Assembly: GCF_003391135.1 (NCBI RefSeq)
Contig: NZ_CP031455.1
Span: forward strand, 5,254,001 to 5,318,000
Source of the DNA: Streptoverticillium olivoreticuli subsp. olivoreticuli
Lineage (GTDB): Bacteria > Actinomycetota > Actinomycetes > Streptomycetales > Streptomycetaceae
Direction of reading: 5' to 3'
DNA length: 64,000 bases
Shown here: in pieces, positions 16,552 through 25,587 of the stretch
Position numbering within the stretch: position 1 is the first letter of the stretch
Layout: every line of letters starts with the position of its first letter
Program-made: the position numbers and the translations under genes
Notes under the pieces: generated by a model
Databases searched by the model: none
What the model was told of the DNA's origin: nothing
Seen by the model: only the letters and a program-made list of their open reading frames with translations

Positions 16552-17316
16552 GTGACCACATTTATTCAGGGCTCGGGGCCGGCACTGCTGCTGGCGCACG
16601 GAGCGGGCAGCGATATCCAGGACAGCTACGGCCCGATTCTCGGCGAACTGGCCCGCCGGAACACGGTGGTCGGGCCCGACTTTCCCGGCTCGGGAAAGGT
16701 GGGGCTGCCGGACTGGCCGCTTTCCCTGGACTTCCTGGCGGACTACATCGTCGAATCCGCCGTGTGCTCGGGAGTGGAATCCTTCGCCCTTTCCGGCTTT
16801 TCCATGGGCACGGCGGTCGCGGTCCGCGCGGCGGCCCGCCACCCCGAGCGGGTGACCGCCCTCGTCCTCTCCGCGGGCTTCGCCAGGCCGAGCGCCCGCC
16901 TGAAGCTGGCCATCGACACCTGGCGGACGCTGGGCCGCGGCGGCGACGAGCGGACGCTCGCCTCCTACCTGTCCCTCGTCGTCGGCGGCTCCACCTGGCT
17001 CGACGCGCGGTCCACGGAAGAGATCGAGGAGCAGCTCGCGCTCTTCGCGGCGGGAATGCCGCCCGGCACGGACGAACAGCTGGCGCTCTTCGAGGAGATC
17101 GACGTACGGGGTGACCTCGCGGGGATCCGCGTCCCCACGCTGGTGATCTCCCCCAGCGAGGACCTCCTCACGACGCCTTCGCACTCCCGCGAGCTCGCTT
17201 CTGGGATCCCGGGGGCGCGTTTGGTGTCGCTGGAGTGCGGCCATGCGATTGCCGCGGAGCGGCCGGCGGAGTGGGGCACCCTGATCACGAACTTCCTGGC
17301 GGAAGCGGCGGCTTGA
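16552..17316 (+). CDS. Alpha/beta hydrolase divergent from the NRPS
   Basis: 254-aa alpha/beta hydrolase fold protein. HGAGSD near residue 16 forms the oxyanion loop, SGFSMGTAV near residue 84 is the nucleophile elbow, and ISPSEDLLTT and ECGHAIA hold the acid and His. The start is a GTG without a clear Shine-Dalgarno sequence, so it may be leaderless. It shares a 197-bp promoter region with the NRPS, including a 24-bp palindrome, which suggests joint control. It could hydrolyse an ester or lactone intermediate of the pyrrolizidine route, or be an editing thioesterase-like enzyme; neither is proven. Confidence 0.78.
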   Translation: MTTFIQGSGPALLLAHGAGSDIQDSYGPILGELARRNTVVGPDFPGSGKVGLPDWPLSLDFLADYIVESAVCSGVESFALSGFSMGTAVAVRAAARHPERVTALVLSAGFARPSARLKLAIDTWRTLGRGGDERTLASYLSLVVGGSTWLDARSTEEIEEQLALFAAGMPPGTDEQLALFEEIDVRGDLAGIRVPTLVISPSEDLLTTPSHSRELASGIPGARLVSLECGHAIAAERPAEWGTLITNFLAEAAA

Positions 17317-17327
17317 GCCGGGATTTG

Positions 17328-17670
17328 TTCCCCAGCCCCGCCCCTTCCCGAACTGGGGCTTCGCCCCAGACCCCGGAGCACGCTTCGCGCGCTGTCCTCA
17401 ATCGCCGGACGGGCTGGTTTTCCAGCCCGTCCGGCGATTGAGGACGCTCCCCCAGACTCCGTCCGGGGGGACCCCCAAGGGCGCCCCCGCCGGAGGCGGC
17501 AACGGACCCGCACTCGGGGGTCTGGGGCACGCGCCCCGGTTTCGGGAAGGGGCGGGGTGGGGGAAACGAACCCACCGGGCCGCACCCGACCGGGGGTCCG
17601 GGGCGGAGCCCCGGCCTCGGCGGAGCCGAGCATCAGACGCTGCGGGAAGGGGCGGGGCTGGGGAAAGAAA
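17328..17670. repeat. Compound dispersed repeat, copies 3 and 4
   Basis: Two or more units in tandem. The first begins TTCCCCAGCCCCGCCCCTTC and carries the same perfect 24-bp hairpin (17394-17417 and 17422-17445, TTTT loop) as the copy at 6963-7014. The second has the right-hand end CGGTTTCGGGAAGGGGCGGG at about 17540 and a further GGGAAGGGGCGGGGCTGGGG near 17644. No gene is visible in this gap. Confidence 0.82.
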
Positions 17671-17673
17671 CCC

Positions 17674-19110
17674 CTACCGGCGGAAAGCCGACGGGTCCAC
17701 CGAAACCAATCGCTTCACCGGCCCGGGGACGAACGCCCCCCGATCCTCCCGCTCCTCCACCGCCTGCAAAGCAGGCAACACCATCCGCGACCCCGCATAG
17801 CGGAACGGCTCCGGCGGCAGCCCCCCGCCAGGGGTCCGGGCGAAGCCCGAGGAGGACCACTCGTCCCTCGTGCCCAGCACGAGGGACGCCAGCACCTTGG
17901 CCATCAGCTTCGAAGGCCCGACCCCGTCGCCCGAATACCCGGTGCCGTAACAGACGTTCGGCACCGACCGCAGCCACCCGGCGAACGGCACGCCGGTCAC
18001 CGCGTACTCGACGGGCGCCGTCCACGCCCCGGCGATCGGCACGTCCGCGAGGTCCGGGAAGATCCGCAGGAACTGGCGCCGCATCTCGGCGGGCCGCAGC
18101 GGCTTGCCCCACATCGTGTCGGGGCCGGTGCCGCCGTAGTTGATGCCGGAGCCGCCCTTGCCGAAGACGAGGCGCCCGTCGGGCGTGGTGCGGTAGTAGT
18201 TCAGCCGCCGCCGCGAGTCGCACACGGAGGTGCCGTCCGTCCAGCCGCGCTCCGCGAGCCGGTCCGGGATGGGCGTGGTGAGCACGGTGTCGCTGGCGAT
18301 GGTGACCATGCGCCGCCCGATGTCCTCCAGCTGCCCGGCCCAGGCGTTGATGGCGAGGACCACGCGGTCGGCGGAGATCGTGCCGCGCGGGGTCACGGCC
18401 TGGGTGCGGCGGCCCGTGCGCAGCCCGGTGAGGGGCGTCCGCTCGTGGATGCGGATGCCGCTCTCCAGGGCCACGCGCCGCATGCCGCGGGTCAGCTTCG
18501 CGGGCTGGACGGTCGCGCAGCCGGGGTCGACGACGCCGCCGTGGTGGGAGTCGGTGCCGACCATGCGGCGGGCCTCGTCGGCGGAGACCTGGCGCAGCGG
18601 TTCGATGCCCGCGCGGGCCAGCTCGTCGAGGGTGTCCTCCCAGGCGCCGAGCTGGGCGCGGTTGGAGGCGGTCCACAGCCACGGGCCGCGCCGGTACTCC
18701 GCGTCGATGCCGTGCTCGTCGACGAAGGACAGGATCTCGTCGACGGCCCGCTCCGACGCCTCGCCCAGGCGCCGCGCCTCCTCGTGGTCGCCGATGGCGA
18801 CCAGGCTGCGGAAGCGGGCCCACATGGGCATCAGGAAACCGGCGTTGGCGCCGCTCGCGCCGCCGCCGCAGATGTCGGCGTCGATGAGCACGATGTCGGT
18901 GCCGGGCGCCCGGCGGATGATCTCCAGGGCGGTCCACAGGCCGGTGTAGCCGCCGCCGACGACGCACACGTCGCACCGGACGTCGCCGTCGAGCGGCGGC
19001 GACTTGCCGTCGTCCGGCTCGGCGGCGAGGGCGTCCCGCAGCCAGGCGGTGCGCCGCTCCGGGGCGGGGGCGCTGTTCGGCCAGGTGCGGGGGAGTGCGA
19101 GGCCGGTCAC
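17674..19110 (-). CDS. FAD-dependent amine/amino-acid oxidase (DAO family)
   Basis: 478-aa DAO-superfamily flavoprotein. GGGYTGLWTALE near residue 52 is the ADP-binding motif followed by the acidic IDAD, and GYSGDGVGPS near 395 is the C-terminal flavin motif. The overall form is like gamma-glutamylputrescine oxidase (PuuB) and related amine oxidases. GTG 19110 has CGGAGGA upstream. It is 26 bp downstream of the LuxR gene, on the same strand, and likely co-transcribed with it. The PaaN-like aldehyde dehydrogenase nearby could process an aldehyde released by this oxidase, hinting at an amine catabolic unit. Confidence 0.82.
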   Translation of the reverse strand: MTGLALPRTWPNSAPAPERRTAWLRDALAAEPDDGKSPPLDGDVRCDVCVVGGGYTGLWTALEIIRRAPGTDIVLIDADICGGGASGANAGFLMPMWARFRSLVAIGDHEEARRLGEASERAVDEILSFVDEHGIDAEYRRGPWLWTASNRAQLGAWEDTLDELARAGIEPLRQVSADEARRMVGTDSHHGGVVDPGCATVQPAKLTRGMRRVALESGIRIHERTPLTGLRTGRRTQAVTPRGTISADRVVLAINAWAGQLEDIGRRMVTIASDTVLTTPIPDRLAERGWTDGTSVCDSRRRLNYYRTTPDGRLVFGKGGSGINYGGTGPDTMWGKPLRPAEMRRQFLRIFPDLADVPIAGAWTAPVEYAVTGVPFAGWLRSVPNVCYGTGYSGDGVGPSKLMAKVLASLVLGTRDEWSSSGFARTPGGGLPPEPFRYAGSRMVLPALQAVEEREDRGAFVPGPVKRLVSVDPSAFRR

Positions 19111-19135
19111 TGTCGATCCTCCGTGATGGGTTCTG

Positions 19136-20422
19136 TCATGGTTCCCGCCGGCCGGCCGGCGAGAGTGCCCGGCACTCCCCGGCGGCTCTGAGCAGGTCGA
19201 TGCGCGAGTTCACCCCGAAGCACTTGAAGAGCTTCCGCAGGTGGTAGTTGACGGTGTGCGGGGACAGCCCCAGCCGACGGGCCATCTGCTGATTGGTCAG
19301 CCCCTCGCCGACCAGCAGGAGCAGCTCGTGCTGCCGGGCGCTGAGCGGCGGGTGGCCCGGGGGCGCGGTGGCGGGGGAGGGCGCGGCGGGTGCGCGCGCC
19401 GGTTCGTCCGCGGGCGGTACGGGCTGCCGTACGGCCCGCAGCACCGCCGCCTCCCGGTACAGGGCACGCTTGAGCGCGTCCGGCACCGAGTCGTCGATGA
19501 TCTGCCGCAGCAGTTCGTTGTGGAAGACGGTGCGCACGCCGTCGTTGCGTACGACGCCCGTGGCGCACGCCTCCTCCACGACGGGCAGCAGCGCCGAGGG
19601 CGAGGAGTGCAGCATCGTGGCCAGCTCCTCGTACTCCATCTCGCTGCCCAGGACGGCGGCCACGCACAGGAGTTGGCGGCACTCGCGGGAGTACTGCGCG
19701 AGCGTCGTGCCCACCCGGGCGCGCAGCCGCTCGGGGAGCCGGGGCGTGACCAGGGTGGCCTCGTCGCCCTCGATGCGGATGCTCTGCTCCTCCCGCATGC
19801 CGGTCAGGAGCTCCACGATCAGCCGGGGGTGGCCCTCGAACTGCTCGACGAGCCGGACCACCAACGGCGAGGGCACCGCGCCCAGGGTGTCGGCCGCGAG
19901 CTCCAGCGCGGCGGAGGGCGGCAGCGGGCCCAGGGCGATGCGCTCGCAGCGGCTGGTGGGGTCCGACAGCAGGACGCAGGAGGGGTCGGGGCCCATGCCG
20001 GTGCGGCGCGCCGCCACCCAGACGACATGGTCGTGGTGGAGGCCCCGGCGCAGCGCCGCCGCGCGCTCCGCCCAGCCGGTCAGGCCCTGGAACTCGTCGA
20101 TCAGGACGAGGATCGGGCGGACCGGGCCGCGGTAGCGGGCGGACACCTCGCGGTGGCCGGGCGCCTGGAGGTGGTGCCGGGCCCAGGCCGGGCGGGCCGG
20201 GCGGCCGGTCCGCGAGGAGCCGGCGGTGACATAGCCGAGGCGGTCCGCCAGGGTCATGCACTCGCGCATCAGGCGGGTCTTGCCGCAGCCCGGCTGGCCC
20301 TCGATGACGACCAGTGCGCGGCCACCGGCGCGGCCGTGTTCGAGGACGTCGTGGATGCGCGCCATCTCGCGCTCACGGCCGCGCAGCGGCTGGTCGATGG
20401 GGGCGCTGAATGTGGTGAGCAT
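19136..20422 (-). CDS. LuxR-family regulator with N-terminal ATPase domain
   Basis: 428-aa regulator. An N-terminal P-loop GQPGCGKTRL (near residue 42) and a Walker-B-like LVLIDEFQG (about 110) make an AAA/NB-ARC-type domain. The C-terminus (about 350-415) is a LuxR HTH with LSARQHELLLLVGEGLTNQQ and the recognition helix LSPHTVNYHLRKLFK. It is shorter than typical 900-aa LAL regulators because the TPR section is missing. ATG 20422 has GGAGGTGG upstream. It sits between the PaaN-like gene and the DAO gene, all leftward, and probably controls this block. Confidence 0.85.
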   Translation of the reverse strand: MLTTFSAPIDQPLRGREREMARIHDVLEHGRAGGRALVVIEGQPGCGKTRLMRECMTLADRLGYVTAGSSRTGRPARPAWARHHLQAPGHREVSARYRGPVRPILVLIDEFQGLTGWAERAAALRRGLHHDHVVWVAARRTGMGPDPSCVLLSDPTSRCERIALGPLPPSAALELAADTLGAVPSPLVVRLVEQFEGHPRLIVELLTGMREEQSIRIEGDEATLVTPRLPERLRARVGTTLAQYSRECRQLLCVAAVLGSEMEYEELATMLHSSPSALLPVVEEACATGVVRNDGVRTVFHNELLRQIIDDSVPDALKRALYREAAVLRAVRQPVPPADEPARAPAAPSPATAPPGHPPLSARQHELLLLVGEGLTNQQMARRLGLSPHTVNYHLRKLFKCFGVNSRIDLLRAAGECRALSPAGRREP

Positions 20423-20500
20423 GGTTGGGATCCACCTCCCTTGGGTGTGGTCGTCGGGCGTCGGGCGGTACGGGCGGGGGGCGGTCGGCCGCGCCCGGTC

Positions 20501-22282
20501 TCAGCCCGTGCCGCCGTAGCGCCGCACACCCACGGTGCGAAAGCGCCCGGCCACGAACGCGGTGTCGCAGTAGACCGCGTTGGCGGCCGGGTTCATGCCC
20601 GTGCCGTGCAGGTCCGAGTAGACGGCGGACTGCGTGATGTACCACCGGCCCATCAGGTTCAGCGAGAGCATCACGCCGACCTCCGCACAGGCGTCCACCA
20701 GCGCCGCCTCGACGTCCGGCGAGGTGGTGTAGGCGCCCGCGGACAGGGCGCCCTGCTCGCGGGCCGTACGGGCCAGCAGCTCGATGCCCGCGGCGGCCGA
20801 GTCCACGGCGACGGCGAAGAAGACGGGCCCCGGCCACTCGGCGGACAGCGTCGCCAGGTCCTCGGCGCGGGCGGCGTCCAGCGTCACCACGGCGGGGGTG
20901 CGGATCACCGCGTCCGGGAAGCGCGGGTGGACCACGGCCCGCGGGGGCACGGCCGGCTCGCCGAGCGCGCCCGCCGCCGCCTTCCCGACCCGCGCGAGCA
21001 CCTCGGGCCCGAGCAGCGCCCCGAGCAGCGAGCTCGCCTCGCCGTCGTCCGCGAGGAGCGTGCCCAGCGCGTCACCGAGGTCGGCGACGACCTGGGTGTA
21101 CGTCTTGTGGCCCTCGTCGGTGGGGATGCCGGAGCGGGGGATCAGGAGGTTCTGCGGGCTGGTGCAGAGCTGGCCGCTGTAGAGCGCGAGGCTGAAGGCG
21201 AGGTTGGCCAGCATGTCGCGGTAGTGCGCCGTGGAGTCGATCAGCAGGCTGTTCACGGCCGACTTCGCGGTGAAGACCTGCGCCTGGCGGGCGTGGGTCT
21301 CCAGCCAGTCGCCGAACGGGGTGGAGCCGGCGTAGTCGACGATCGCCACGTCCGGGTGGGTGGCGAGGGTCTTGGCCAGCGCCTCGCCGGGCCGCTCGGG
21401 GGCCAGGCAGACCAGGTCGGGGTCGAAGCCCGCCCCGCGCAGCACCTCGCGGGCCACCTGGACGGTCAGGGCGAGCGGCAGCACGGCCCGGGGGTGCGGC
21501 TTGACGAGCACGGCGTTGCCGGTGGCCAGGGAGGCGAAGAACCCGGGGTAGCCGCTCCAGGTGGGGAAGACGCCGTTGCCGATCAACAGGCTGACGCCGC
21601 GCGGCCGGAGCGTGAAGGTCTTGCCGATCGTGAGGGGCCCGGCGCCGTCCTGCGGCTTGCTCCACACCGCGGTGGCGGGCAGCCGCGTCTGCTCGGCCAC
21701 GGCGTACGCGACGGCCTCCAGGCCGCGGTCCTGCGCGTGCACGGCACCGGCGTGGAACGCCATGACGTCGTTGTGGCCGCTGGTGTGCATGGCGGCCTGC
21801 GCGAACTCGTGGGAACGGGCGTTGATGCGGGCGAGGATCTCGACGCACACCGCGGCGCGCGCCTCGACCCCGGCGTCCCGCCACACCGGTATCGCCGCGC
21901 GCATGGCCGGCAGCAGGACCGCGGGGTCGTGGTGGTCGTAGGAGATCCCCAACTCCCCGCCGTACGGCGACCGCTCGCCGCCCTCGGCGGGCGAGGGGCC
22001 CACCACGCCGTCCCGGCCGGGCTGGCCGAGACCCAGGTGGCCGCCGCGCGAACGGAAGTGCGCCGCCTCGCCGTTGGCCTCGCCGTCGGGGCCGTAGGCG
22101 GCGGTGTCCTCGGGGTAGGGGGACCAGTGCTCCCGCGTGCGGATGGTCTCCGCCGCGCGGTCGAGAGTGGGCCGGTGCCTACGCACGAGCTCCTGCGTGT
22201 CGATCTGTTGTGCGTCGGTCCTGCCGTCGTCCCGGGTGGACCGTGGTCGAACCACACCGTCGCAGCCGGATCGCATGCCCAT
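20501..22282 (-). CDS. paaN: PaaN-like aldehyde dehydrogenase
   Basis: 593-aa ALDH-superfamily protein. GQLCTSPQNLLIP near residue 370 is the nucleophile Cys region and the central VLVKPHPRAVLPL segment matches the cofactor-binding loop. Its length and the STPFGDWLE segment resemble the phenylacetate degradation protein PaaN family, which lacks the hydratase domain of PaaZ. The usual paaABCDE genes are not next to it, so a role in phenylacetate breakdown is uncertain. ATG 22282 follows a G-rich GAGGGGGACGGGGG. The upstream AT-rich region holds short palindromes that may bind the adjacent LuxR regulator. Confidence 0.8.
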   Translation of the reverse strand: MGMRSGCDGVVRPRSTRDDGRTDAQQIDTQELVRRHRPTLDRAAETIRTREHWSPYPEDTAAYGPDGEANGEAAHFRSRGGHLGLGQPGRDGVVGPSPAEGGERSPYGGELGISYDHHDPAVLLPAMRAAIPVWRDAGVEARAAVCVEILARINARSHEFAQAAMHTSGHNDVMAFHAGAVHAQDRGLEAVAYAVAEQTRLPATAVWSKPQDGAGPLTIGKTFTLRPRGVSLLIGNGVFPTWSGYPGFFASLATGNAVLVKPHPRAVLPLALTVQVAREVLRGAGFDPDLVCLAPERPGEALAKTLATHPDVAIVDYAGSTPFGDWLETHARQAQVFTAKSAVNSLLIDSTAHYRDMLANLAFSLALYSGQLCTSPQNLLIPRSGIPTDEGHKTYTQVVADLGDALGTLLADDGEASSLLGALLGPEVLARVGKAAAGALGEPAVPPRAVVHPRFPDAVIRTPAVVTLDAARAEDLATLSAEWPGPVFFAVAVDSAAAGIELLARTAREQGALSAGAYTTSPDVEAALVDACAEVGVMLSLNLMGRWYITQSAVYSDLHGTGMNPAANAVYCDTAFVAGRFRTVGVRRYGGTG

Positions 22283-22327
22283 TCCCCCGTCCCCCTCGCA
22301 AACCCCCGTGACAGCGCCTCACATGAC

Positions 22328-22407
22328 GGTGTCGTACACCATTCATGCACAACAGGGGGTGTCCTGCACAAGGTTCGCAATGATTCGACATAGAGTTTTT
22401 AAACTCA
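22328..22407. promoter_or_regulatory. Short palindromes upstream of the PaaN-like gene
   Basis: GGTGT-CGT-ACACC (22328-22340) and GAGTTT-TT-AAACTC (22394-22407) lie in an AT-rich 240-bp gap upstream of the gene. They are plausible operator sites; the binding protein is unknown. Confidence 0.4.
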
Positions 22408-22458
22408 CGTCAGTTGGGGGTTTCAATGCGGGACACTAGAAAATTTTTCAAAGTTTGA

Positions 22459-22487
22459 AGCGGCCGCGGCGGGGGTCCGCGGCCGCT
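22459..22487 (-). terminator. Hairpin after the MFS gene
   Basis: 11-bp GC-rich stem (AGCGGCCGCGG...CCGCGGCCGCT), followed on the minus strand by an AT-rich run with T-tracts. It lies 39 bp past the stop of the leftward MFS gene. Confidence 0.65.
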
Positions 22488-22525
22488 GGTCAAAGGGGAG
22501 CCGGCCAGTCCATTTTCACTCCGGC

Positions 22526-23740
22526 TCAGCCGGCGCTCGCCGCCCCGACCTTGGGGACGCGGCCGAAAAGCGTCACCAGGAGGGCGCCGATCGCCAGCGC
22601 TCCGCCCAGCCACATCACCGACTCCGTGCCGTAGCCGTCGACCATCAGACCGCCCGCCGTGGCCCCCACGGCGATCGCGCCGTTGAAGACGCCGACGAAG
22701 AGCGAGGTCACGCCCTCACGGGCCTCGGGCGCCGCCGTCGAGAGCCACGTCTGCGTGCTGACCGACACACCGCCGTACGAGATGCCCCAGACCGCCAGCA
22801 GGATCAGCGCGCCCAGCGTGGACACCCCGAGCTTCGGGACCAGCAGCACCGACACCGCCAGCACCGCGCTGATCGTCAGCAGCGTGCCCTTGATGGTCTT
22901 CCCGACCCGGGAACCCGCGAGGAAGTTGCCCGCCACACCGGCGATCCCGTAGACCAGCAACAGGGTGCCGATCAGGCTCGCCTTGACGCCGGAGACGTCC
23001 TCCAGCACGGGCCGGACGTAGGTGTACGCGGCGAAGTGACCGCACACCAGCAGGGCCACGACGGCGAGCCCGGTGGCCACCTTGGGGTTGCCGAAGAGCC
23101 GCATCACACCGCCCAGGCCGACCGCCTGCTCGGCGGGCAGCGGCGGCAGCAGCACCGCCATCGCGAGCGTCACCACGAGCGCCAGCCCCGCGATCGCGAG
23201 GAACGCCTCGCGCCAGCCCGCCCATTCACCGATGTACGTTCCGGCGGGCACGCCCAGCACGGACGCCACCGCGATCCCGCTGAACACCATGGAGGTCGCC
23301 GGCCCCGCGGATTTGGCCGGAACCAGCCGTACGGCCAGTCCGCCCGCGAGCGACCAGACGCCGCCCATGCCGATGCCGATCAGCACGCGCGCCACCATCA
23401 TGACGGCGAAGTTCGGCGACCAGGCGGCGAGCACGTTCGCTGCGGTGAGCAGCGCCATCAGCGCGCAGAGCACCAGCCGCCGGTCCAGCCGGCCCACCGC
23501 GGAGGTGACCAGCGGCGCGGAGAGCGCCCCGACGATGCCCGTGACGGTCAGGGTCAGGCCGGCGGTGCCCTCGGAGACGTCGAGCGCGTCGCCGATAGGG
23601 GTGAGGAGACCCACCGGCAGCATCTCCGACGTGACGACCGTGAAGGTCCCGGCCGCCACCGCCACAACGGCCAGCCACCCCTTCACCGCCGCGTTCCCCG
23701 GGGCCGGGGCCCCGGTGGTCATGTCATCAATTTTTGCCAT
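22526..23740 (-). CDS. MFS efflux transporter, DHA1 type
   Basis: About 404-aa major facilitator protein with 12 predicted helices. SEMLPVGLLTPIGDALDVSE after helix 1 and the ARVLIGIGMGGVWSLAGGL stretch (motif near helix 4) are typical of the AraJ/NepI/Cml-like drug and sugar efflux group. The start is taken as ATG 23740; a TTG four codons earlier and an ATG six codons later are alternatives. It is divergent from a LysR gene across 130 bp, the usual layout for a regulator controlling its neighbour. The substrate is unknown. Confidence 0.85.
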   Translation of the reverse strand: MAKIDDMTTGAPAPGNAAVKGWLAVVAVAAGTFTVVTSEMLPVGLLTPIGDALDVSEGTAGLTLTVTGIVGALSAPLVTSAVGRLDRRLVLCALMALLTAANVLAAWSPNFAVMMVARVLIGIGMGGVWSLAGGLAVRLVPAKSAGPATSMVFSGIAVASVLGVPAGTYIGEWAGWREAFLAIAGLALVVTLAMAVLLPPLPAEQAVGLGGVMRLFGNPKVATGLAVVALLVCGHFAAYTYVRPVLEDVSGVKASLIGTLLLVYGIAGVAGNFLAGSRVGKTIKGTLLTISAVLAVSVLLVPKLGVSTLGALILLAVWGISYGGVSVSTQTWLSTAAPEAREGVTSLFVGVFNGAIAVGATAGGLMVDGYGTESVMWLGGALAIGALLVTLFGRVPKVGAASAG

Positions 23741-23786
23741 GTCCCCAGCCAACTCGGCCGGACGAGGGGGAACAATCGCGAAGTCC

Positions 23787-23809
23787 TAATGCTTCTATGA
23801 GGTGGATTA
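23787..23809. promoter_or_regulatory. Candidate LysR operator between MFS and LysR genes
   Basis: TAAT-N15-ATTA inverted repeat in the divergent promoter region, the general form of LysR-type binding sites. Confidence 0.45.
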
Positions 23810-23870
23810 ATCGACGCGGTATCAGGGGGCCGCGCTCTCGGGGGGCCGCCTGCGGAAGTGGGGGGCACAC

Positions 23871-24788
23871 ATGGCGGTCACGGCGCGGAAGTCCGCGAGC
23901 GGTCTGGAGATCCGGGAGCTGGAGTGCTTCCTGGCCCTCTCGGAGGAACTGCACTTCGGACGGACGGGGGAGCGGCTCTATGTCTCGCAGGGGCGCGTCA
24001 GCCAGCTCCTGCGCTCCCTGGAGAGCCGCATCGGCGCCCGTCTCGTGGAACGTACCAGCAGACGCGTCCGGCTCACCCCGCTCGGCGAGGACTTCCTCTC
24101 CTCCCTCCGCCCCGCCTACGACGCGCTCCGCGCCACCGTCGAGGAGGCCTGCGTCGCCGCCCGCGGCGTCTCCGGGCGGCTGCGCGTCGGCTTCCAGGGC
24201 ACGGCCGACGACCGCTTCATGGCCGTCGTCGGCCTCTTCGAGGACCGCTACCCGGACTGCTCCACGGAGATCACCGAGGTGCCCCTCTCCGACCCCTTCG
24301 GGCCGCTCCACCGCGGCGAGGTCGACATCGCGGTCGTGCTGCTCCCGGTGGCGGAGGAGTCCCTCGTCCTCGGCCCGGTCTTCTCCCGCCAGCCGCAGTA
24401 CCTCGCGGTCTCCAAGCGGCACCCCTTCGCGTCCCGCACGGTCCTGTGCGCGGAGGACCTCGCCGACTCGCCCCTCGTAGGCGTCCGCGGCCCGGCCCCC
24501 GCGTACTGGCGCGAGGCCCAGGCCCCCACCCGCACCCCCGACGGCCGCCCCGTCCCCGCGGGCCCGATGGTCGCCACCCTCCAGGAGGGCCTCTCCCTGG
24601 TCGCCGCCAACCGCGGCGCGATGCTCCTGTGCCACCCCACCGCCGAGTACCACCACCGCCGCGACATCGCCTACGTCACGCTCACGGGCGTCCCCGAATC
24701 GGCCCTCGGCCTGGTCTGGAACCACGACCACGAGAACTCCCGCATACGCGCCTTCGCGGAGGCGGTGCAGGAGGAACTGGTGCGGTGA
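23871..24788 (+). CDS. LysR-family regulator
   Basis: 305-aa LTTR. The N-terminal winged HTH (about residues 12-70) contains ELECFLALSEELHFGRTGER and SQGRVSQLLRSLESRIGARL. The C-terminal half (about 95-300) is the co-inducer-binding domain, with GRLRVGFQG at its start. ATG 23871. It probably regulates the divergent MFS gene. A hairpin with an ACACCCCT stem follows the stop, just before the tRNA gene. Confidence 0.88.
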   Translation: MAVTARKSASGLEIRELECFLALSEELHFGRTGERLYVSQGRVSQLLRSLESRIGARLVERTSRRVRLTPLGEDFLSSLRPAYDALRATVEEACVAARGVSGRLRVGFQGTADDRFMAVVGLFEDRYPDCSTEITEVPLSDPFGPLHRGEVDIAVVLLPVAEESLVLGPVFSRQPQYLAVSKRHPFASRTVLCAEDLADSPLVGVRGPAPAYWREAQAPTRTPDGRPVPAGPMVATLQEGLSLVAANRGAMLLCHPTAEYHHRRDIAYVTLTGVPESALGLVWNHDHENSRIRAFAEAVQEELVR

Positions 24789-24809
24789 CCGCCGGGGGCG
24801 GAACGCAGA

Positions 24810-24847
24810 ACACCCCTCCGCCCGTGTTTCCATGGGCGAAGGGGTGT
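24810..24847 (+). terminator. Hairpin after the LysR gene
   Basis: ACACCCCT (24810-24817) pairs with AGGGGTGT (24840-24847), with a further CGCCC/GGGCG inner stem. It sits 22 bp past the LysR stop and before the convergent tRNA gene. Confidence 0.55.
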
Positions 24848-24850
24848 CGC

Positions 24851-24940
24851 TGGCGGTAGCGGTGGGATTTGAACCCACGGTGGAGTTGCCCCCACACACG
24901 CTTTCGAGGCGTGCTCCTTAGGCCGCTCGGACACGCTACC
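24851..24940 (-). tRNA. tRNA-Ser(CGA)
   Basis: 90-nt tRNA with a long variable arm. The acceptor GGTAGCG pairs with CGCTACC, followed by discriminator G and an encoded CCA. The T arm is GGTTCAAATCC, and the anticodon loop CTCGAAA gives anticodon CGA (reads UCG). The long variable arm fits a class II serine tRNA. Confidence 0.97.
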
Positions 24941-25019
24941 GAGAGAGAGCTTAGCGGACGTTGGGCCGTGCTCTGAAATCGGTGTGCGGGGAGGGGCTCG
25001 GGAGGGGCCGCGAGGCCGG

Positions 25020-25553
25020 TCAGCGGGCGCGGAAGAAGTCCGTGAGCAGGGCCGCGCAGTCGTCGGCGAGTACGCCCTCGACGACCTCGGGGCGGTGGTT
25101 GAGACGGCGGTCGCGGACGACGTCCCAGAGGGAGCCGGCCGCGCCCGCCTTCTCGTCGGCCGCGCCGTAGACGACGCGGTCCAGGCGGGAGAGGACGATC
25201 GCGCCCGCGCACATCGTGCACGGCTCCAGGGTCACGACGAGGGTGCAGCCGGTGAGGCGCCACTCGCCCACGGCCCGCGCGGCGTCGCGGATGGCGAGCA
25301 CCTCGGCGTGGCCGGTCGGGTCGCCGGTGGCCTCGCGCTCGTTCCGGCCGCGGCCGATGACGGAGCCGTCCGGGGCCAGGACGACGGCACCGACCGGCAC
25401 GTCACCGGTGCCGGGGGCCAGCGCGGCCTCCGCCAGGGCGGCCCGCATCGGGCCGCGCCAGGGATCCCGTACGGGGTCGTGCCCGGGGGCGGGTACGGGA
25501 TCGGGCCGGTGGTCGGGCCGGTGGCCGGAGCGGCCGGGGACGGCTTCGTTCAT
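25020..25553 (-). CDS. tadA: tRNA adenosine(34) deaminase TadA
   Basis: 177-aa cytidine-deaminase-fold enzyme. The zinc ligands and catalytic Glu are in GHAEVLA (about residue 82) and LEPCTMCAGA (about 110). It converts A34 to inosine in tRNA-Arg(ACG). The N-terminus is about 25 residues longer than many homologues and is Pro/Asp/His-rich, so translation could begin further inside, near VRDPWRGPM. It sits next to its usual Streptomyces partner gene and a tRNA gene. Confidence 0.93.
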   Translation of the reverse strand: MNEAVPGRSGHRPDHRPDPVPAPGHDPVRDPWRGPMRAALAEAALAPGTGDVPVGAVVLAPDGSVIGRGRNEREATGDPTGHAEVLAIRDAARAVGEWRLTGCTLVVTLEPCTMCAGAIVLSRLDRVVYGAADEKAGAAGSLWDVVRDRRLNHRPEVVEGVLADDCAALLTDFFRAR

Positions 25554-25587
25554 CGCACCAGTGTGCGTGACCCTGTCCGGCGGGCCG

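Noticed and set aside
20501..22282. A complete phenylacetate degradation cluster
   Set aside because: Only a PaaN-like gene is present; no paaABCDE, paaK or thiolase genes are visible nearby.
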